Of a DNA stretch of 64,000 nt, positions 46,772 through 55,714 are shown one piece after another. A model generated the notes under the pieces. That model was not told the origin of the DNA and ran no database searches. It worked only from the letters and a program-made list of their open reading frames with translations. Each line of letters opens with the position of its first letter. The first letter of the stretch is position 1. The position numbers and the translations under genes are program-made. The DNA is taken from IMG/VR virus record IMGVR_UViG_3300048837_000795, positions 1 through 64,000 of that record, one strand, 5' to 3'. This DNA comes from a virus.

Positions 46772-47149
46772 TTACGCTCCTTGATGCGCCGCTGTTTCCG
46801 CGGCATGGATCAGCGCCGCTAAATCGACGCCGTAAACAGACTGAATCGCGCCAAACGCCGCCGGCTGGTTGCGTTCCAGGTCGGCCAGCGTCCAGATACC
46901 GCGCACGCGCAGCGCATTGGCCAGCGATGCGCCGGTAGCGCTCAGCACGGCAATCGACTCCCAGGGCAGGCCGTAGGGTACGCCCATATCAAGATCGGTT
47001 TCGCTGGCCTGATCCTCGACAATTGCATCCGCCGGCACGATCACCCGGTATAACCCGACGCCGGCCTTGTCGTATTCGACCACGGCCGATTCGCCGCGCT
47101 GTTCTACCAGCCGGACACTGACCATGATTACCTCAGACTCTTCGCTCAT
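46772..47149 (-). CDS. Hypothetical tail/connector protein, 125 aa
   Basis: The start at 47149 follows AGGAAAAAGCAA; the ATG at 47164 supplies that RBS. It sits in the tail-terminator position. Beta strands come first (MVSVRLVEQRGESAVVEYDK), and the C-terminal helices (LANALRVRGIWTLADLERNQ) look like a helix-hairpin-helix. Role inferred from place only. Confidence 0.55.
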   Translation of the reverse strand: MSEESEVIMVSVRLVEQRGESAVVEYDKAGVGLYRVIVPADAIVEDQASETDLDMGVPYGLPWESIAVLSATGASLANALRVRGIWTLADLERNQPAAFGAIQSVYGVDLAALIHAAETAAHQGA

Positions 47150-47160
47150 TTGCTTTTTCC

Positions 47161-47676
47161 TCATGTGCCGTGCCCGGAGGCTTTCGCGGCGTTGCGCATG
47201 GCCGCGCTCATCCAGCGCTCAAACAGCGGCTGGTTATCCTTGATAATCAGGTCCTTCCATTCCCGCGCCGCGGTGCCGGGGTGGTTGACCTCGTCTTTCG
47301 AGGCCCATCCGCCCGACCTGGATGCGCGGCTGGTAAAGGTGGTGCCGGGTTTGGAGCCTGCCGAATACCCGGTCTGGAAGTGCAGGCGCTTGCCGGCCTT
47401 CGCGCGGATCTTATGCGGCTTGGTGCCGTAGTTGAGCCAGTTCCATTTCTCGCGGCCGTGCGCGCTGCCGGCGAGCCGGATCTGGATGGTGATGCCTGCG
47501 CCGTCCATCTTCAGCACGGGGGTGAATTTTGGCTTGTCGCCCTGCCAGCCGGCGGTGGTTTTCTCGAAGTCTTTGACCAGGAACGGCGCGAATTTCTCCA
47601 TCTCGCCGCGCAATGTGCGCATCACGGCGTCGGAGTTGAATTCCTTTGGAACGATCGCCCGTACCTGTCCTGGCAT
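47161..47676 (-). CDS. HK97 gp10-like head-tail joining protein, 171 aa
   Basis: LNYGTKPHKIRAKAGKRLHF and NHPGTAAREWKDLIIK are typical of the HK97-gp10 family, found between connector and tail tube genes. TAATG coupling links it to the 47676-47864 gene. Confidence 0.8.
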   Translation of the reverse strand: MPGQVRAIVPKEFNSDAVMRTLRGEMEKFAPFLVKDFEKTTAGWQGDKPKFTPVLKMDGAGITIQIRLAGSAHGREKWNWLNYGTKPHKIRAKAGKRLHFQTGYSAGSKPGTTFTSRASRSGGWASKDEVNHPGTAAREWKDLIIKDNQPLFERWMSAAMRNAAKASGHGT

Positions 47677-47864
47677 TAGATCCTCTCAAAAACCTTGAAA
47701 CCATCCTCGACTGTTTCGAGCAGCGCCTGCGCGTCTCTTGCGTCGACATAACCGCGCTGGTGGAAGAGCCCAAAGGGGTAAGCCGTTCCGGTCACCTGGC
47801 CGGGGTAGGTGTCGATATCCATGTACCCGGTGTATCGCACCGCGACTAAGCCCGCCTCGCCAAT
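47676..47864 (-). CDS. Small head-tail gene with a non-ATG start, about 62 codons
   Basis: The frame is open from a stop at 47913-47915 to the TAA at 47676-47678. It reads IGEAGLVAVRYTGYMDIDTY, then PGQVTGTAYPFGLFHQRGYV, ending ETVEDGFKVFERI. No ATG occurs before the internal Met; AGGGA lies upstream of an ATT codon at 47862-47864, with GTG at 47838-47840 as an alternative. The TAATG junction with gp10 shows it is translated. It fills an otherwise empty gap in the connector cluster. Confidence 0.6.
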   Translation of the reverse strand: MGEAGLVAVRYTGYMDIDTYPGQVTGTAYPFGLFHQRGYVDARDAQALLETVEDGFKVFERI

Positions 47865-47923
47865 TGTTAATTCCCTCGCCGAGGGCGCCGGTTGTGTCCG
47901 GCTGCGTCCCCCTCAGCCCATCG

Positions 47924-48364
47924 CTACGGCCGCCGCCTGCGCGCATTGTCGATAATCTGCGCCTCGTTCCAGACGGTATATCCAAACTCGGCCACGCCAA
48001 AAGCCGGGAAGTCCGCGCCGGTATCACCCGCACACAGCGGCACACGCCCCGTGCGGATCAGCTCGTACTGGCGTTCCAGCCATTCGCCCAGCACCTGCTT
48101 TCGTTCGTTATCGATGCGGCCGCAAGGGCAGCCCTTGATCACGGCCGCATCGATGATGTTGAGCTTTTTCAAATATTCCGCCGCCCATGACTCTAATGTG
48201 CAGTTGCATGCCCCTGCGGCGGCCAGCGCCACGTGGATATCCGAAGCGGCCAGGTCGAGGTAGGTATTGACAGTGTTTACCTCGCCGGCGTTGCCTAAAT
48301 CAACTCCAGCGCAGAACAGGTTTTCATAATCCGCCGCTTGAGCATATCGACCAGTACAGGGCAT
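47924..48364 (-). CDS. Head-tail connector-like protein, 146 aa
   Basis: Acidic helical N terminus, four or more Cys (AGACNCTLESWAAEYLKKL, IKGCPCGRIDNERKQVLGEW), and the gp6-like position after capsid genes suggest a head completion adaptor. The Cys could bind metal. Start ATG at 48364. Confidence 0.6.
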   Translation of the reverse strand: MPCTGRYAQAADYENLFCAGVDLGNAGEVNTVNTYLDLAASDIHVALAAAGACNCTLESWAAEYLKKLNIIDAAVIKGCPCGRIDNERKQVLGEWLERQYELIRTGRVPLCAGDTGADFPAFGVAEFGYTVWNEAQIIDNARRRRP

Positions 48365-48421
48365 GGGTTTCTCCTTGCCGGCAGGCGCAGTAGTAAAGGC
48401 GCAGCACCGGTAAGCCAGGGA

Positions 48422-49096
48422 TTAGGCCGCGGCAGTCACGACCGAAGCGGGTGATAACGGCTTGTAGACCATGTACCACTTGATGTTCCCGGTCTGCGGA
48501 GCGCTTGCCAACGCGGCAACCGTGCCAGGCGACAGGATCAGATCGGTTTCCTCGACAGTGACCGGGTCAGACAGTACAAGACCCAGCGCGGTCGAAGGAG
48601 TAAAGACCGATGTTGCGCCCACGTTGCGGTAGAAGGTGCCAACCGCATCGTTGTCAATCGCAACCGGTGCGGCGCTGAGCGTCACGGTAGCGGCCGGCGC
48701 GACGGTAGCGATTTGCAAACTCATATTGGCCGCCCCGCCGATGACAGTTGTCACCAGGCCGAAAATCTTGGCTTTCACCGGCCCGCCGGAAACGACGAAA
48801 ATGGGATCGCCCACGCCGGCAGCGTTGAGCACCGCGCCGTCCGACTTTTCGACGCAGCGCTCCGCCAGGGCAGGCACGTATGACTGCAAGAATTCCAGCC
48901 GCTCCATAACCGAGCCGTCCGCGTTGGCGGCAACCAGGTTAGAGGCAAAGGCATTGTTCGCGCTGTTCGCGCCAATCGCGCCGAGCACGGAGAGAGCTGA
49001 GTCCGTGACGGTTGTTCCGTCCGTCCCCAGCGCGGCTTCCGGGTCGCCGACGTCGGTGGGGTCTATGCCCCAGTTAATAGGTTTGAGAGGAAACAT
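48422..49096 (-). CDS. Hypothetical virion protein, 224 aa
   Basis: Ala/Val/Thr-rich with many beta strands (AATVTLSAAPVAIDNDAVGT) after a helical head. This composition fits a capsid decoration or head fibre protein. Adjacent genes abut. No family is recognised. Confidence 0.55.
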   Translation of the reverse strand: MFPLKPINWGIDPTDVGDPEAALGTDGTTVTDSALSVLGAIGANSANNAFASNLVAANADGSVMERLEFLQSYVPALAERCVEKSDGAVLNAAGVGDPIFVVSGGPVKAKIFGLVTTVIGGAANMSLQIATVAPAATVTLSAAPVAIDNDAVGTFYRNVGATSVFTPSTALGLVLSDPVTVEETDLILSPGTVAALASAPQTGNIKWYMVYKPLSPASVVTAAA

Positions 49097-49375
49097 TTAG
49101 CCCTCCAGGGTCCGATCTCTTGTCCAGCCGGGCTTAGTCGAGATCACCACGGGCTGCGCGCCGAGCTGTGCCAGGAAGGCTTCCGCCTTCTCTTGCATCT
49201 CATAGGGCCAGCTTTGCGGGTTGGCTTTGCGCTCTTTGATGATGGTCTCGGCCTTTTCTTTGGTCATCTGATAGCCGATTTGAACCATCTGCTCGTGCTG
49301 CTGTGAGCCGGGCTTGACATAGTTTTTCTCACGCAGTGCATCGGCGAGTTTTTGGGTTTTTGGTTGAGTTGCCAT
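49097..49375 (-). CDS. Hypothetical small protein, 92 aa
   Basis: Charged helical sequence (MTKEKAETIIKERKANPQSW, PYEMQEKAEAFLAQLGAQPV). It lies between capsid and the 224-aa virion protein. Unknown. Confidence 0.55.
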   Translation of the reverse strand: MATQPKTQKLADALREKNYVKPGSQQHEQMVQIGYQMTKEKAETIIKERKANPQSWPYEMQEKAEAFLAQLGAQPVVISTKPGWTRDRTLEG

Positions 49376-49422
49376 TGGATAGGTGCTCCCCTATTTTGAG
49401 TGAATATGATTTGGCGCGGCTC

Positions 49423-50571
49423 TTAAGGAGTCGTGCCGCTGGAGTAGTAGATCCCGTTGGGGTCGATGACTCCGACCCAGGCCGCGTCATCCCATCCGCC
49501 GATGACGTCGTTGACCATATACTCGATATCGCCAGTCTCGAAAGAGCCCATCAGGAACGCGGCCGGCGCGCTGCCGGAGATAACGCTGATGTTCGAGGTC
49601 TTCTGGGCAACCAGCGGGGCCTCCCAGCCGGTAAGGCGGGCCACGGGCAGGGCCTGGATTTCGTTCGGGTCAGCGAACAGATACCAGGGGATATTCGGCG
49701 CGGCGGTGCCAATGTAGGGGTCGACCCGGTAACCGCGGATGAACTGCGGGATAACGTTTTTGTCGTTGAGTGCCGAGCCGGCAGCCAGCGTCGAGCCCAG
49801 AATGACCTGCGCCTGCATTTCCAGGATCTTAGGAATTACCAGCCAGATCCCGTTGATCGTGATCGGGTTGCCGGCAGCGTCCAGGCGCGAATTCATGGCG
49901 TTGATACCGATCGCCAGGTTGGCCGAGGTAAGGCGGCCGGTGCCGGCATACGCAGCACCCAAAGCGATCAGCGCGGCCTGCGTCAGGGCATTGTCGTACT
50001 GCGCCGAAACAAAGCTGTCCTCGAAGCGGCGTACCGCGTTGAGCATGCGCATCGGTGTCTGGCGGATCTTGCCCAGATCGTCATTCATAACGGCGCGCCA
50101 GGAAACGTCAAACTGGCGGGCGAATTCTTCCACGCCGTAGGAAACAACCGAGTCGGAGATGTGCGTGGCCTTCGCCTCCGCTTTCTCGCGCCGGCGGTGG
50201 AGCGTGCCGGGCTCGGTCATGCGGAACCGGTCCACATCCCGGAAGTCGGGCGCGCTGTCGGGGAAGGTGTAATCGCGCCACGATCCACCCTGATAGGCGT
50301 AATCCTTGAGGAACGCCCGACTGATCGCATCGGCGAAGTACACGTCAAAATGCGCGGTTGTCATGGCTTCACGGAACTGGCCGATATCCATGTGTTTGTA
50401 CGTGTTTTGCAACTCGATCATGGCGTGGAATTCAGCCTGACCGGACTCGCCCAACCGTTCCGCTGCCCACTGGGGGACGGCGGAGGCGCGAGACAGCGCT
50501 TCGATCTGATTTGCATCGAAACCGCGCTCGGCCAGAGCGATTGATTTAACCCACTGCATTACCTGATACAT
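49423..50571 (-). CDS. Major capsid protein, 382 aa
   Basis: HK97-fold size and place, after the protease-scaffold and decoration genes. Features include a helical N arm, SVVSYGVEEFARQFDVSWRA (Mu gpT-like), a spine around ALTQAALIALGAAYAG, and a C-terminal VVIGGWDDAAWVG-like end. No long scaffolding delta domain is seen, consistent with the separate scaffold region at 51.1 kb. Confidence 0.8.
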   Translation of the reverse strand: MYQVMQWVKSIALAERGFDANQIEALSRASAVPQWAAERLGESGQAEFHAMIELQNTYKHMDIGQFREAMTTAHFDVYFADAISRAFLKDYAYQGGSWRDYTFPDSAPDFRDVDRFRMTEPGTLHRRREKAEAKATHISDSVVSYGVEEFARQFDVSWRAVMNDDLGKIRQTPMRMLNAVRRFEDSFVSAQYDNALTQAALIALGAAYAGTGRLTSANLAIGINAMNSRLDAAGNPITINGIWLVIPKILEMQAQVILGSTLAAGSALNDKNVIPQFIRGYRVDPYIGTAAPNIPWYLFADPNEIQALPVARLTGWEAPLVAQKTSNISVISGSAPAAFLMGSFETGDIEYMVNDVIGGWDDAAWVGVIDPNGIYYSSGTTP

Positions 50572-50607
50572 AGTAGAGTCCTCCTCTTTTTCAGGTTTCG
50601 ACGAATG

Positions 50608-51105
50608 TTAGCGACCAGCGCCAACCTGCATCACGCCAACGGTCTGCGTGGAAGCCACTCCGCCGGCGCCCTTCGGGTACAGGGCCATATCTGCGTCGGA
50701 CATGGGAACGATAAAGCCAAAGAGCGGGTTGGCCGTGCCGGCCGAGTCCAGCGGGGACTTCGACAGGTAGGTGCCGACCGGCATGGTGGCGCTGCGATCG
50801 TAGTACACGGGGTCGCCAATCGCCTCGGTGCCCCAGGTAGCCTCGACGTTCGCCGCGTAGGTCAGTACGTTGCGCACTGTCTGGCGGTACACCATCGAGC
50901 TGGTCACGTCCAGAATGGCGACGCTGGTGCCCGGGTCTACGGTCAGGATGGTCCCGGTGAGCTGCGTGCCGGGGACGGCAGACAGAACAGCAGCGGGGTT
51001 GGACGGAGTCGGGGTAGCGTCTTCCAGGCGAGCATAAGGAACTTCCCAATGCCGCACTGCGCCCTCAGAGCTCACTTCATAGTCGTTGTGGATAATTTCA
51101 GTCAT
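50608..51105 (-). CDS. Capsid decoration protein (DUF2190-like), 165 aa
   Basis: GTILTVDPGTSVAILDVTSS, EAIGDPVYYDRSATMPVG and LFGFIVPMSDADM fit DUF2190-type head decoration proteins lying between protease and capsid. Confidence 0.7.
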   Translation of the reverse strand: MTEIIHNDYEVSSEGAVRHWEVPYARLEDATPTPSNPAAVLSAVPGTQLTGTILTVDPGTSVAILDVTSSMVYRQTVRNVLTYAANVEATWGTEAIGDPVYYDRSATMPVGTYLSKSPLDSAGTANPLFGFIVPMSDADMALYPKGAGGVASTQTVGVMQVGAGR

Positions 51106-51111
51106 CTTGCA

Positions 51112-52629
51112 TTACCTCCCAATACCAAAGCGAGTATTGATCTTGTCCATCGTCTCCTCGATCTGCGACCGCGAGACTGGACGTGTGCTATCGGGCGCGG
51201 CTGCGCTTTCGCCCAGTCCAAATGGACGCCCGGAACCGCTGATTTCTTTCAGCCGCCGCACCTCGGCTGCGACCGCGGCGCTCAAGGCCGCTTCGTTCTC
51301 CCACCTGTTGAAAGCCAGCGTCAAGAGCGATTCGGCCGGCAGCCGGGTCTTGGATAACACCGCGCGCACCTCGGCCTCACCCAAAACCGGGTCAGGCGCG
51401 GGAGGCTCTTCCACGGGGGCCGGCGCTTCAACCTGGTCTGCGTCAGCGGCCGGGGGAGTCTCTTCCCCGCTCTCGGGCTGCTCGACCTGCACGGCGGTCT
51501 GGTCTTCCTCGCGGATCGTGACTTCCGCGGTCGGCTCCGCCTCGGTGGCAGGCACCGTCTCCTCGGTCTGCGCGTCGCTTTCAGCCAGCGCGAGCGCTTT
51601 ACCGCCTGCCCCGGCCCTGGTTACCCAGTCGACGCTGGCAACGGCAACGATTGACTCGACCACCTTGCCCTTGCGCCCATCCCGCTCGAAGCCTGGCCGG
51701 GCTTTGCCGTCGGCTAAGATCGAGCATTCCAGGCTTTCCAGCATGCCGGCTTTGGCGCGGTTGCGGGCCGCCTCGGCAAAGTCGGGGTCGAACACCACCA
51801 CGCGGGCAATCGGCGCGCCCTGCTCGGTAAAGCCGACAATGCGCTTGATCTGTGAGACCTCGCTGCGCACGTTCTTCTCCGACTGCACGTGATCGGTGGC
51901 GTACATTTTCGCGCCCTCAAACACTTTTGCATCGCGCCTGAGCATATCCGCCGGGTAGTAATGGTTGTCTCTGTTATTGCCCCACCCAGGCCGGATAATT
52001 TGCACGTCCATTTCCAGCGGCCCGCGCGGATTGGTCACCGCGTCGCCCTCGGCCTCGACCAGCGCGATGGCCGGCGCGAACGATTCAGTAAACGACTCGG
52101 CCTCACCGCCCATCACGCTGGCGTCTTCGTCCTGACCGGTCAGGACGTCGCCAACCACCTGCACAAATTCATCGAAGAGCGTCTGCGCCGCGGCGATTTT
52201 GTCGGGGGCGTCGCTCCAAAAGAAGATATTGTTGAGCATGCTTTGAAACTGGCCCACACGCTCGCGCATGTTCTCAGCCACTTCGCGGGCCGCGTTGGCC
52301 TGGTCGAGCTGGGTAAAGGTGATCACGCTGGACGGCACATAGTCACCGTAGTAATCTCCTTCCTCGATATCTGATTCCTTCGCCCCAGCTACGCCGCGAT
52401 GACCCTGCTCCTGGCCGGCCTCCTTCTCCAGCTCTGCCCATGTCTTTTTGAGCGAGCTGCTGAAAGTTTCGACCTGCTTGCGCAGCGCCTCTGGCAAAGT
52501 CTTGTTGGCCAGCAAGCTGGCCAGCTCGCGCGATAACCTGCGCACGTTGGCCTTGATGGTTGCCGCCTCAGCTACGGGCGCGGCGTCGTTTTCCCACAAA
52601 ACAACATCTTCAATTATGGTTTCTGGCAT
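51112..52629 (-). CDS. Prohead protease fused to scaffold-like C terminus, 505 aa
   Basis: Central region has RPGWGNNRDNHYYPADMLRR, MYATDHVQSEKN (His in DH) and GMLESLECSILADG (Ser candidate), a pattern of herpes/Mu-type prohead proteases. About 100 residues of Glu/Pro/Ala-rich linker follow, then a helical C terminus (ESLLTLAFNRWENEAALSAA), the usual scaffold layout. It also has a long helical N-terminal region. It should self-process and shape the procapsid. Confidence 0.7.
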   Translation of the reverse strand: MPETIIEDVVLWENDAAPVAEAATIKANVRRLSRELASLLANKTLPEALRKQVETFSSSLKKTWAELEKEAGQEQGHRGVAGAKESDIEEGDYYGDYVPSSVITFTQLDQANAAREVAENMRERVGQFQSMLNNIFFWSDAPDKIAAAQTLFDEFVQVVGDVLTGQDEDASVMGGEAESFTESFAPAIALVEAEGDAVTNPRGPLEMDVQIIRPGWGNNRDNHYYPADMLRRDAKVFEGAKMYATDHVQSEKNVRSEVSQIKRIVGFTEQGAPIARVVVFDPDFAEAARNRAKAGMLESLECSILADGKARPGFERDGRKGKVVESIVAVASVDWVTRAGAGGKALALAESDAQTEETVPATEAEPTAEVTIREEDQTAVQVEQPESGEETPPAADADQVEAPAPVEEPPAPDPVLGEAEVRAVLSKTRLPAESLLTLAFNRWENEAALSAAVAAEVRRLKEISGSGRPFGLGESAAAPDSTRPVSRSQIEETMDKINTRFGIGR

Positions 52630-52644
52630 TATGTACCTCGCAAA

Positions 52645-52679
52645 ACAAAAAGCGCCAATCCCGGTCAGGAGATTGGCGC
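52645..52679 (-). terminator. Terminator immediately upstream of the protease gene
   Basis: On the minus strand GCGCCAATC pairs with GATTGGCGC, then TTTTTG. Only about 16 bp separate it from the protease start, and a motif C box lies upstream. Confidence 0.8.
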
Positions 52680-52711
52680 AGAGGCTCAGAAAATAGGGTT
52701 GTTATCGAATT

Positions 52712-52730
52712 GTCATAATCATTATAACGC
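52712..52730 (-). promoter_or_regulatory. Motif C box
   Basis: Minus strand GCGTTATAATGATTATGAC, with a perfect TATAAT. It lies between the 52738 stop and the leader terminator. Confidence 0.6.
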
Positions 52731-52737
52731 AGCCCAT

Positions 52738-53046
52738 TTACGGGTAAAAATGCGACTGCGCCACGCTCAGCGCGCCTTCGCCGGCTACGACCCGGCTGCC
52801 CGTGCCCTCCACCCTGTAGAACCAGGTGCCGGCGCGGGTAAAGGTGACATAGAAGTGGTACTGGCCCTGCGAGTCTCGGACTACCTCGGGAGCAGCGCCG
52901 TAGACCCAGGTCGTGCGCAGACCGCCCGGGTCGGGCGAGTCGACCTTGACGGTAACCACATCCGGGTCGAGCGGCAGGCCGGTGACCAGGTCGGTAAATA
53001 TTACGGTGATCAGTGCGCGGTCACCAACGTTCCAGATATTCTCCAT
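52738..53046 (-). CDS. Ig-like/BppU-type small structural protein, 102 aa
   Basis: NVGDRALITVIFTDLVTGLP and GQYHFYVTFTRAGTWFYRVE show a single immunoglobulin-like beta sandwich, common in phage baseplate and adhesin gene sets. It directly follows the repeat protein. Confidence 0.6.
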   Translation of the reverse strand: MENIWNVGDRALITVIFTDLVTGLPLDPDVVTVKVDSPDPGGLRTTWVYGAAPEVVRDSQGQYHFYVTFTRAGTWFYRVEGTGSRVVAGEGALSVAQSHFYP

Positions 53047-54723
53047 CTATGCCTCGCTTTCCACGAATGTTAACGCTGTCTCGCGCGCCTCGTAAAACAT
53101 CAAGGCGGCCTGGGCCTCCTCGGAAATTGTCACACCGGTATTCCGGCTGACCCACCATTGCAGCCCGCCCAGACTCGCCCCGCTGCCAACGTGGCCCGCG
53201 CCCGTACCTGTAATGTCACCAATCGTGGCCGCGCCCTCACCCTGTACCAGAGTCGTCCCCGATGCACTGCCGGTAATATCCGCAATGGCAGCTGCGCCCT
53301 CGCCCTGCACGAGCACCGTTCCCGCGCCTGATCCGACGATATCGCCGATGGTGGCAGCGCCTTCCCCGGTGATCGGCGTAGAACCAACCACGCCCGTACC
53401 GGTGCCAATGATATTGGCAATCGTTGCGCTGCCAGATCCTTGCACCAGAGTCTTTCCTGCCCCGCTGCCGGTAATGTCGCCAATTGCAGCGCTACCTGCG
53501 CCCTGAATGAGAACCGTGCCGGCTCCTGTGCCGGTGATATCCGCGATGGTAGCAGCGCCCGAGCCGGTGATCGGCGACGATCCGACTGTTCCTGTGCCTG
53601 ATCCGGTAATATCGTCGACGGCAGCACTTCCCGCGCCTTGTACCAGTACGGTGCCGGCACCCGAACCGGTCAGGTCGGCAATGGTCGCGCTGCCTGCGCC
53701 TTGTACTAATACAGTACCTGCCGCGGACCCGGTAATATCAGCGATGGTAGAAGCACCTGCGCCCTGCACGAGAGTCTTGCCAGTGCTAGCGCCGGTTATG
53801 TCGCCGACCGTAGATGTCCCGGCTCCCTGCACCAACACCGTTCCCGCGCCAGAGACGGTCACATCGCCGATGACAGCCGCGCCCGCGCCAGTGATGGGCG
53901 CAGGAGCCGGCGGAGGAACCAGCCAGGGCATCTGGCTGACCGGGATACGAAAAAGGTCGTATTGGGTTTGTGGCGCGTACATGTGCGCGGCCAGGCTGTC
54001 ACCAGGGTATTTTTTGTAGACGCGTAAATCAGACAGCGCGCCGCGAAAATTCCAGATTGTGCCGGTTCCGCCTGCAACATAGATCCCGCCAAATCTCGGA
54101 ACGCCGCCCGATGGAATACCAGTGGCCCCGGTGGCGTCTGCGGTGGTGTCACGCAGCACCCCATTTACCAACAGCCGCCATTCGCCGCCCTTCCAGCCGC
54201 CAAGCGCATGCGTCCACTTATTGGCCGCGATAGTGCTGTCATAAGTCCAGCTCGCTACCACGTGAGTCGCGCCTGCGTTCCACCGCCCGACCTTGATCTG
54301 CTTGACGCCCGAAACATCATCGAGCCACATGCCCCAACCCAATGCGAACGTTGAGGAAGCGCCGCCGCCGCCGATGGCAATGCCGTCATTTACGCCGCTC
54401 GGCAGCACCGTGGGGTAAATCCATGCGCTGATCGCAATTTCCCCGCTGATATTGAGGTTCGCCGGGGCGTTTGCAGTCAATTGACCGTATGGGGAGATTG
54501 ACGGCTCGTTGCTGTCGGGCAGATACAGGCCCCGCCGGCCATCTGCCTCCACCCATGACATAACTTCGGGATGCACCAGCTCGCCCTGGTTGCCGCTGAT
54601 TTTGTCGATGAAATGATTTTGAGAGATGGTGATCGACTCTTCACCCATTAACGGCAGCCAATACGCAAGATTGGCTGCTTGCGGGCTGAGGTAATTAGGG
54701 GTGATCGGTGAAAACCGGTTCAT
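53047..54723 (-). CDS. LamG domain plus glycine-rich tandem repeat adhesin, 558 aa
   Basis: An N-terminal LamG jelly roll (ISGEIAISAWIYPTVLPSGV, WRLLVNGVLRD) is followed by about eleven 21-residue repeats of the form QGAGSATIADITGSGAGTVL. The repeats may form a beta-solenoid or flexible stalk. A 55-residue C-terminal tail follows. It is likely a receptor-binding or capsid-surface fibre. Confidence 0.7.
   Translation of the reverse strand: MNRFSPITPNYLSPQAANLAYWLPLMGEESITISQNHFIDKISGNQGELVHPEVMSWVEADGRRGLYLPDSNEPSISPYGQLTANAPANLNISGEIAISAWIYPTVLPSGVNDGIAIGGGGASSTFALGWGMWLDDVSGVKQIKVGRWNAGATHVVASWTYDSTIAANKWTHALGGWKGGEWRLLVNGVLRDTTADATGATGIPSGGVPRFGGIYVAGGTGTIWNFRGALSDLRVYKKYPGDSLAAHMYAPQTQYDLFRIPVSQMPWLVPPPAPAPITGAGAAVIGDVTVSGAGTVLVQGAGTSTVGDITGASTGKTLVQGAGASTIADITGSAAGTVLVQGAGSATIADLTGSGAGTVLVQGAGSAAVDDITGSGTGTVGSSPITGSGAATIADITGTGAGTVLIQGAGSAAIGDITGSGAGKTLVQGSGSATIANIIGTGTGVVGSTPITGEGAATIGDIVGSGAGTVLVQGEGAAAIADITGSASGTTLVQGEGAATIGDITGTGAGHVGSGASLGGLQWWVSRNTGVTISEEAQAALMFYEARETALTFVESEA
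53185..53905 (-). repeat. Eleven 63-bp (some 72-bp) coding repeats
   Basis: Units encode QGAG-SATIADITGSGAG-TVLV variants. Third-base divergence between units is high, so the array is old or selected at protein level. Two units carry a 3-residue insertion (GSSPI or GSTPI). Confidence 0.75.
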
Positions 54724-55169
54724 TAGCTGGCTTGCATGTTGTAACGGCTGTAGCTGAGGATGTTCCCGCTGGCGGCAAACGCCTGCCCAGTCACGTTGAA
54801 AATCACTATTTTAAAATCAAAGGGTGGCAGCGGAATTTGCCTGGCGATGACCAGCCGCGCCGTGGTAGCTGCGTCAAGCTGGAAGTTTGCGACCAGTAGC
54901 GCGCCGGCAGGCTTCAGGTTGGTCGCGCCATACGAATAGTTTGAGCCGTCCAGCGTCGGCACAAGGTACAGCTCGCACACGGCCCCGGCTTCGCGGGCGC
55001 CGCCCTGCGTAGCCAGGTTAAGCGCGAAGTCGGCATACAGGTACAACTCCGCCGCGTCGTCGTTGGAAACGTTCGCCGAGACAACGCCGGTATCGTCGGC
55101 CAGCGAGTTCAGCTCGGTGGTCAGTAGATTCGCGGGGGATGTTGGCCCGCCCCATTTAATTACACCCAT
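54723..55169 (-). CDS. Small virion protein, 148 aa
   Basis: WGGPTSPANLLTTELNSLAD opens a compact beta fold with ELYLYADFALNLATQGG and IVIFNVTGQAFAASG. It resembles structural proteins found next to phage adhesins. It overlaps the LamG-repeat gene by 1 bp. Confidence 0.6.
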   Translation of the reverse strand: MGVIKWGGPTSPANLLTTELNSLADDTGVVSANVSNDDAAELYLYADFALNLATQGGAREAGAVCELYLVPTLDGSNYSYGATNLKPAGALLVANFQLDAATTARLVIARQIPLPPFDFKIVIFNVTGQAFAASGNILSYSRYNMQAS

Positions 55170-55178
55170 AACCCCTCC

Positions 55179-55580
55179 TTACGCGTTTGGCCCGGTGAGG
55201 GTAAAGCTGGTGATGGTGATCTGCTGGGTAGCCACAACTACGTTGTTATCCAGGGTAATATCCCCGCCCCCACCTGTGATGGTGACCGAGCCTTGATCGT
55301 GACAGGTCGCGCCCTGCTTGATGCGGAAGTGCGCGACGGTGCCGGGATTGTCAGCGCTCAAATCCTGCCACGTACCCAACAACGCCTTGCTGCCGGCATT
55401 GGCTGCCGCCATCCAGTCAGCCGGTAATGCCAACGACGCGACTAACGTGCCGCTGTCTGCCGCGGCGCAGTTGGCCGGCTGCGCGCCGGTGCGCAGCTCA
55501 AGCGTCGGGGAAGCGCCGATAGTCGACTCGTACACGTCCAGGATCGCATTGCGGACCGCCACGGAAAATTGATGTGCCAT
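55179..55580 (-). CDS. Small virion protein, 133 aa
   Basis: FSVAVRNAILDVYESTIGAS, LELRTGAQPANCAAADSGTL and VAHFRIKQGATCHDQGSVTI match a family of phage appendage proteins seen near tail fibres. It has an RBS (AAGGAGC) right after a terminator. Confidence 0.65.
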   Translation of the reverse strand: MAHQFSVAVRNAILDVYESTIGASPTLELRTGAQPANCAAADSGTLVASLALPADWMAAANAGSKALLGTWQDLSADNPGTVAHFRIKQGATCHDQGSVTITGGGGDITLDNNVVVATQQITITSFTLTGPNA

Positions 55581-55600
55581 TTTTATGCTCCTTAAAAATA

Positions 55601-55630
55601 AAGCGCCAGTCTCGGGGTGAGAAAGGCGCA
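55601..55630 (-). terminator. Terminator immediately upstream of 55179-55580 gene
   Basis: Minus strand GCGCC, TCTC, then GAGA, GGCGC and TTTATTTTT. The flank GGCGCAGAGGCTCA is shared with the 52.65 kb terminator. Confidence 0.75.
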
Positions 55631-55647
55631 GAGGCTCAAATCGTTAC

Positions 55648-55661
55648 AGTCATTATAACGC
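55648..55661 (-). promoter_or_regulatory. Motif C box
   Basis: Minus strand CGCGTTATAATGAC. It lies between motif A copy 8 and the leader terminator. Confidence 0.6.
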
Positions 55662-55687
55662 GGAGAGCAAAACCGTTTCTTTCGAAG

Positions 55688-55708
55688 TCTATAGAATTAT
55701 TTTAGTAA
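55688..55708 (-). promoter_or_regulatory. Motif A copy 8
   Basis: Minus strand TTACTAAAATAA, TT, CTATAGA, upstream of motif C and the terminator. Confidence 0.65.
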
Positions 55709-55714
55709 TCGAAT

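Noticed and set aside
47686-48045. 119-codon minus-strand frame in the connector cluster
   Set aside because: It overlaps the better supported 47676-47864 and 47924-48364 frames and has Arg/Gly-rich shadow composition.
49336-50544. 402-codon plus-strand frame opposite the capsid gene
   Set aside because: Arg/Gly-rich antisense shadow of the major capsid gene.
53507-54019. Plus-strand frame opposite the repeat protein
   Set aside because: Its repeats are the antisense image of the LamG-repeat gene.
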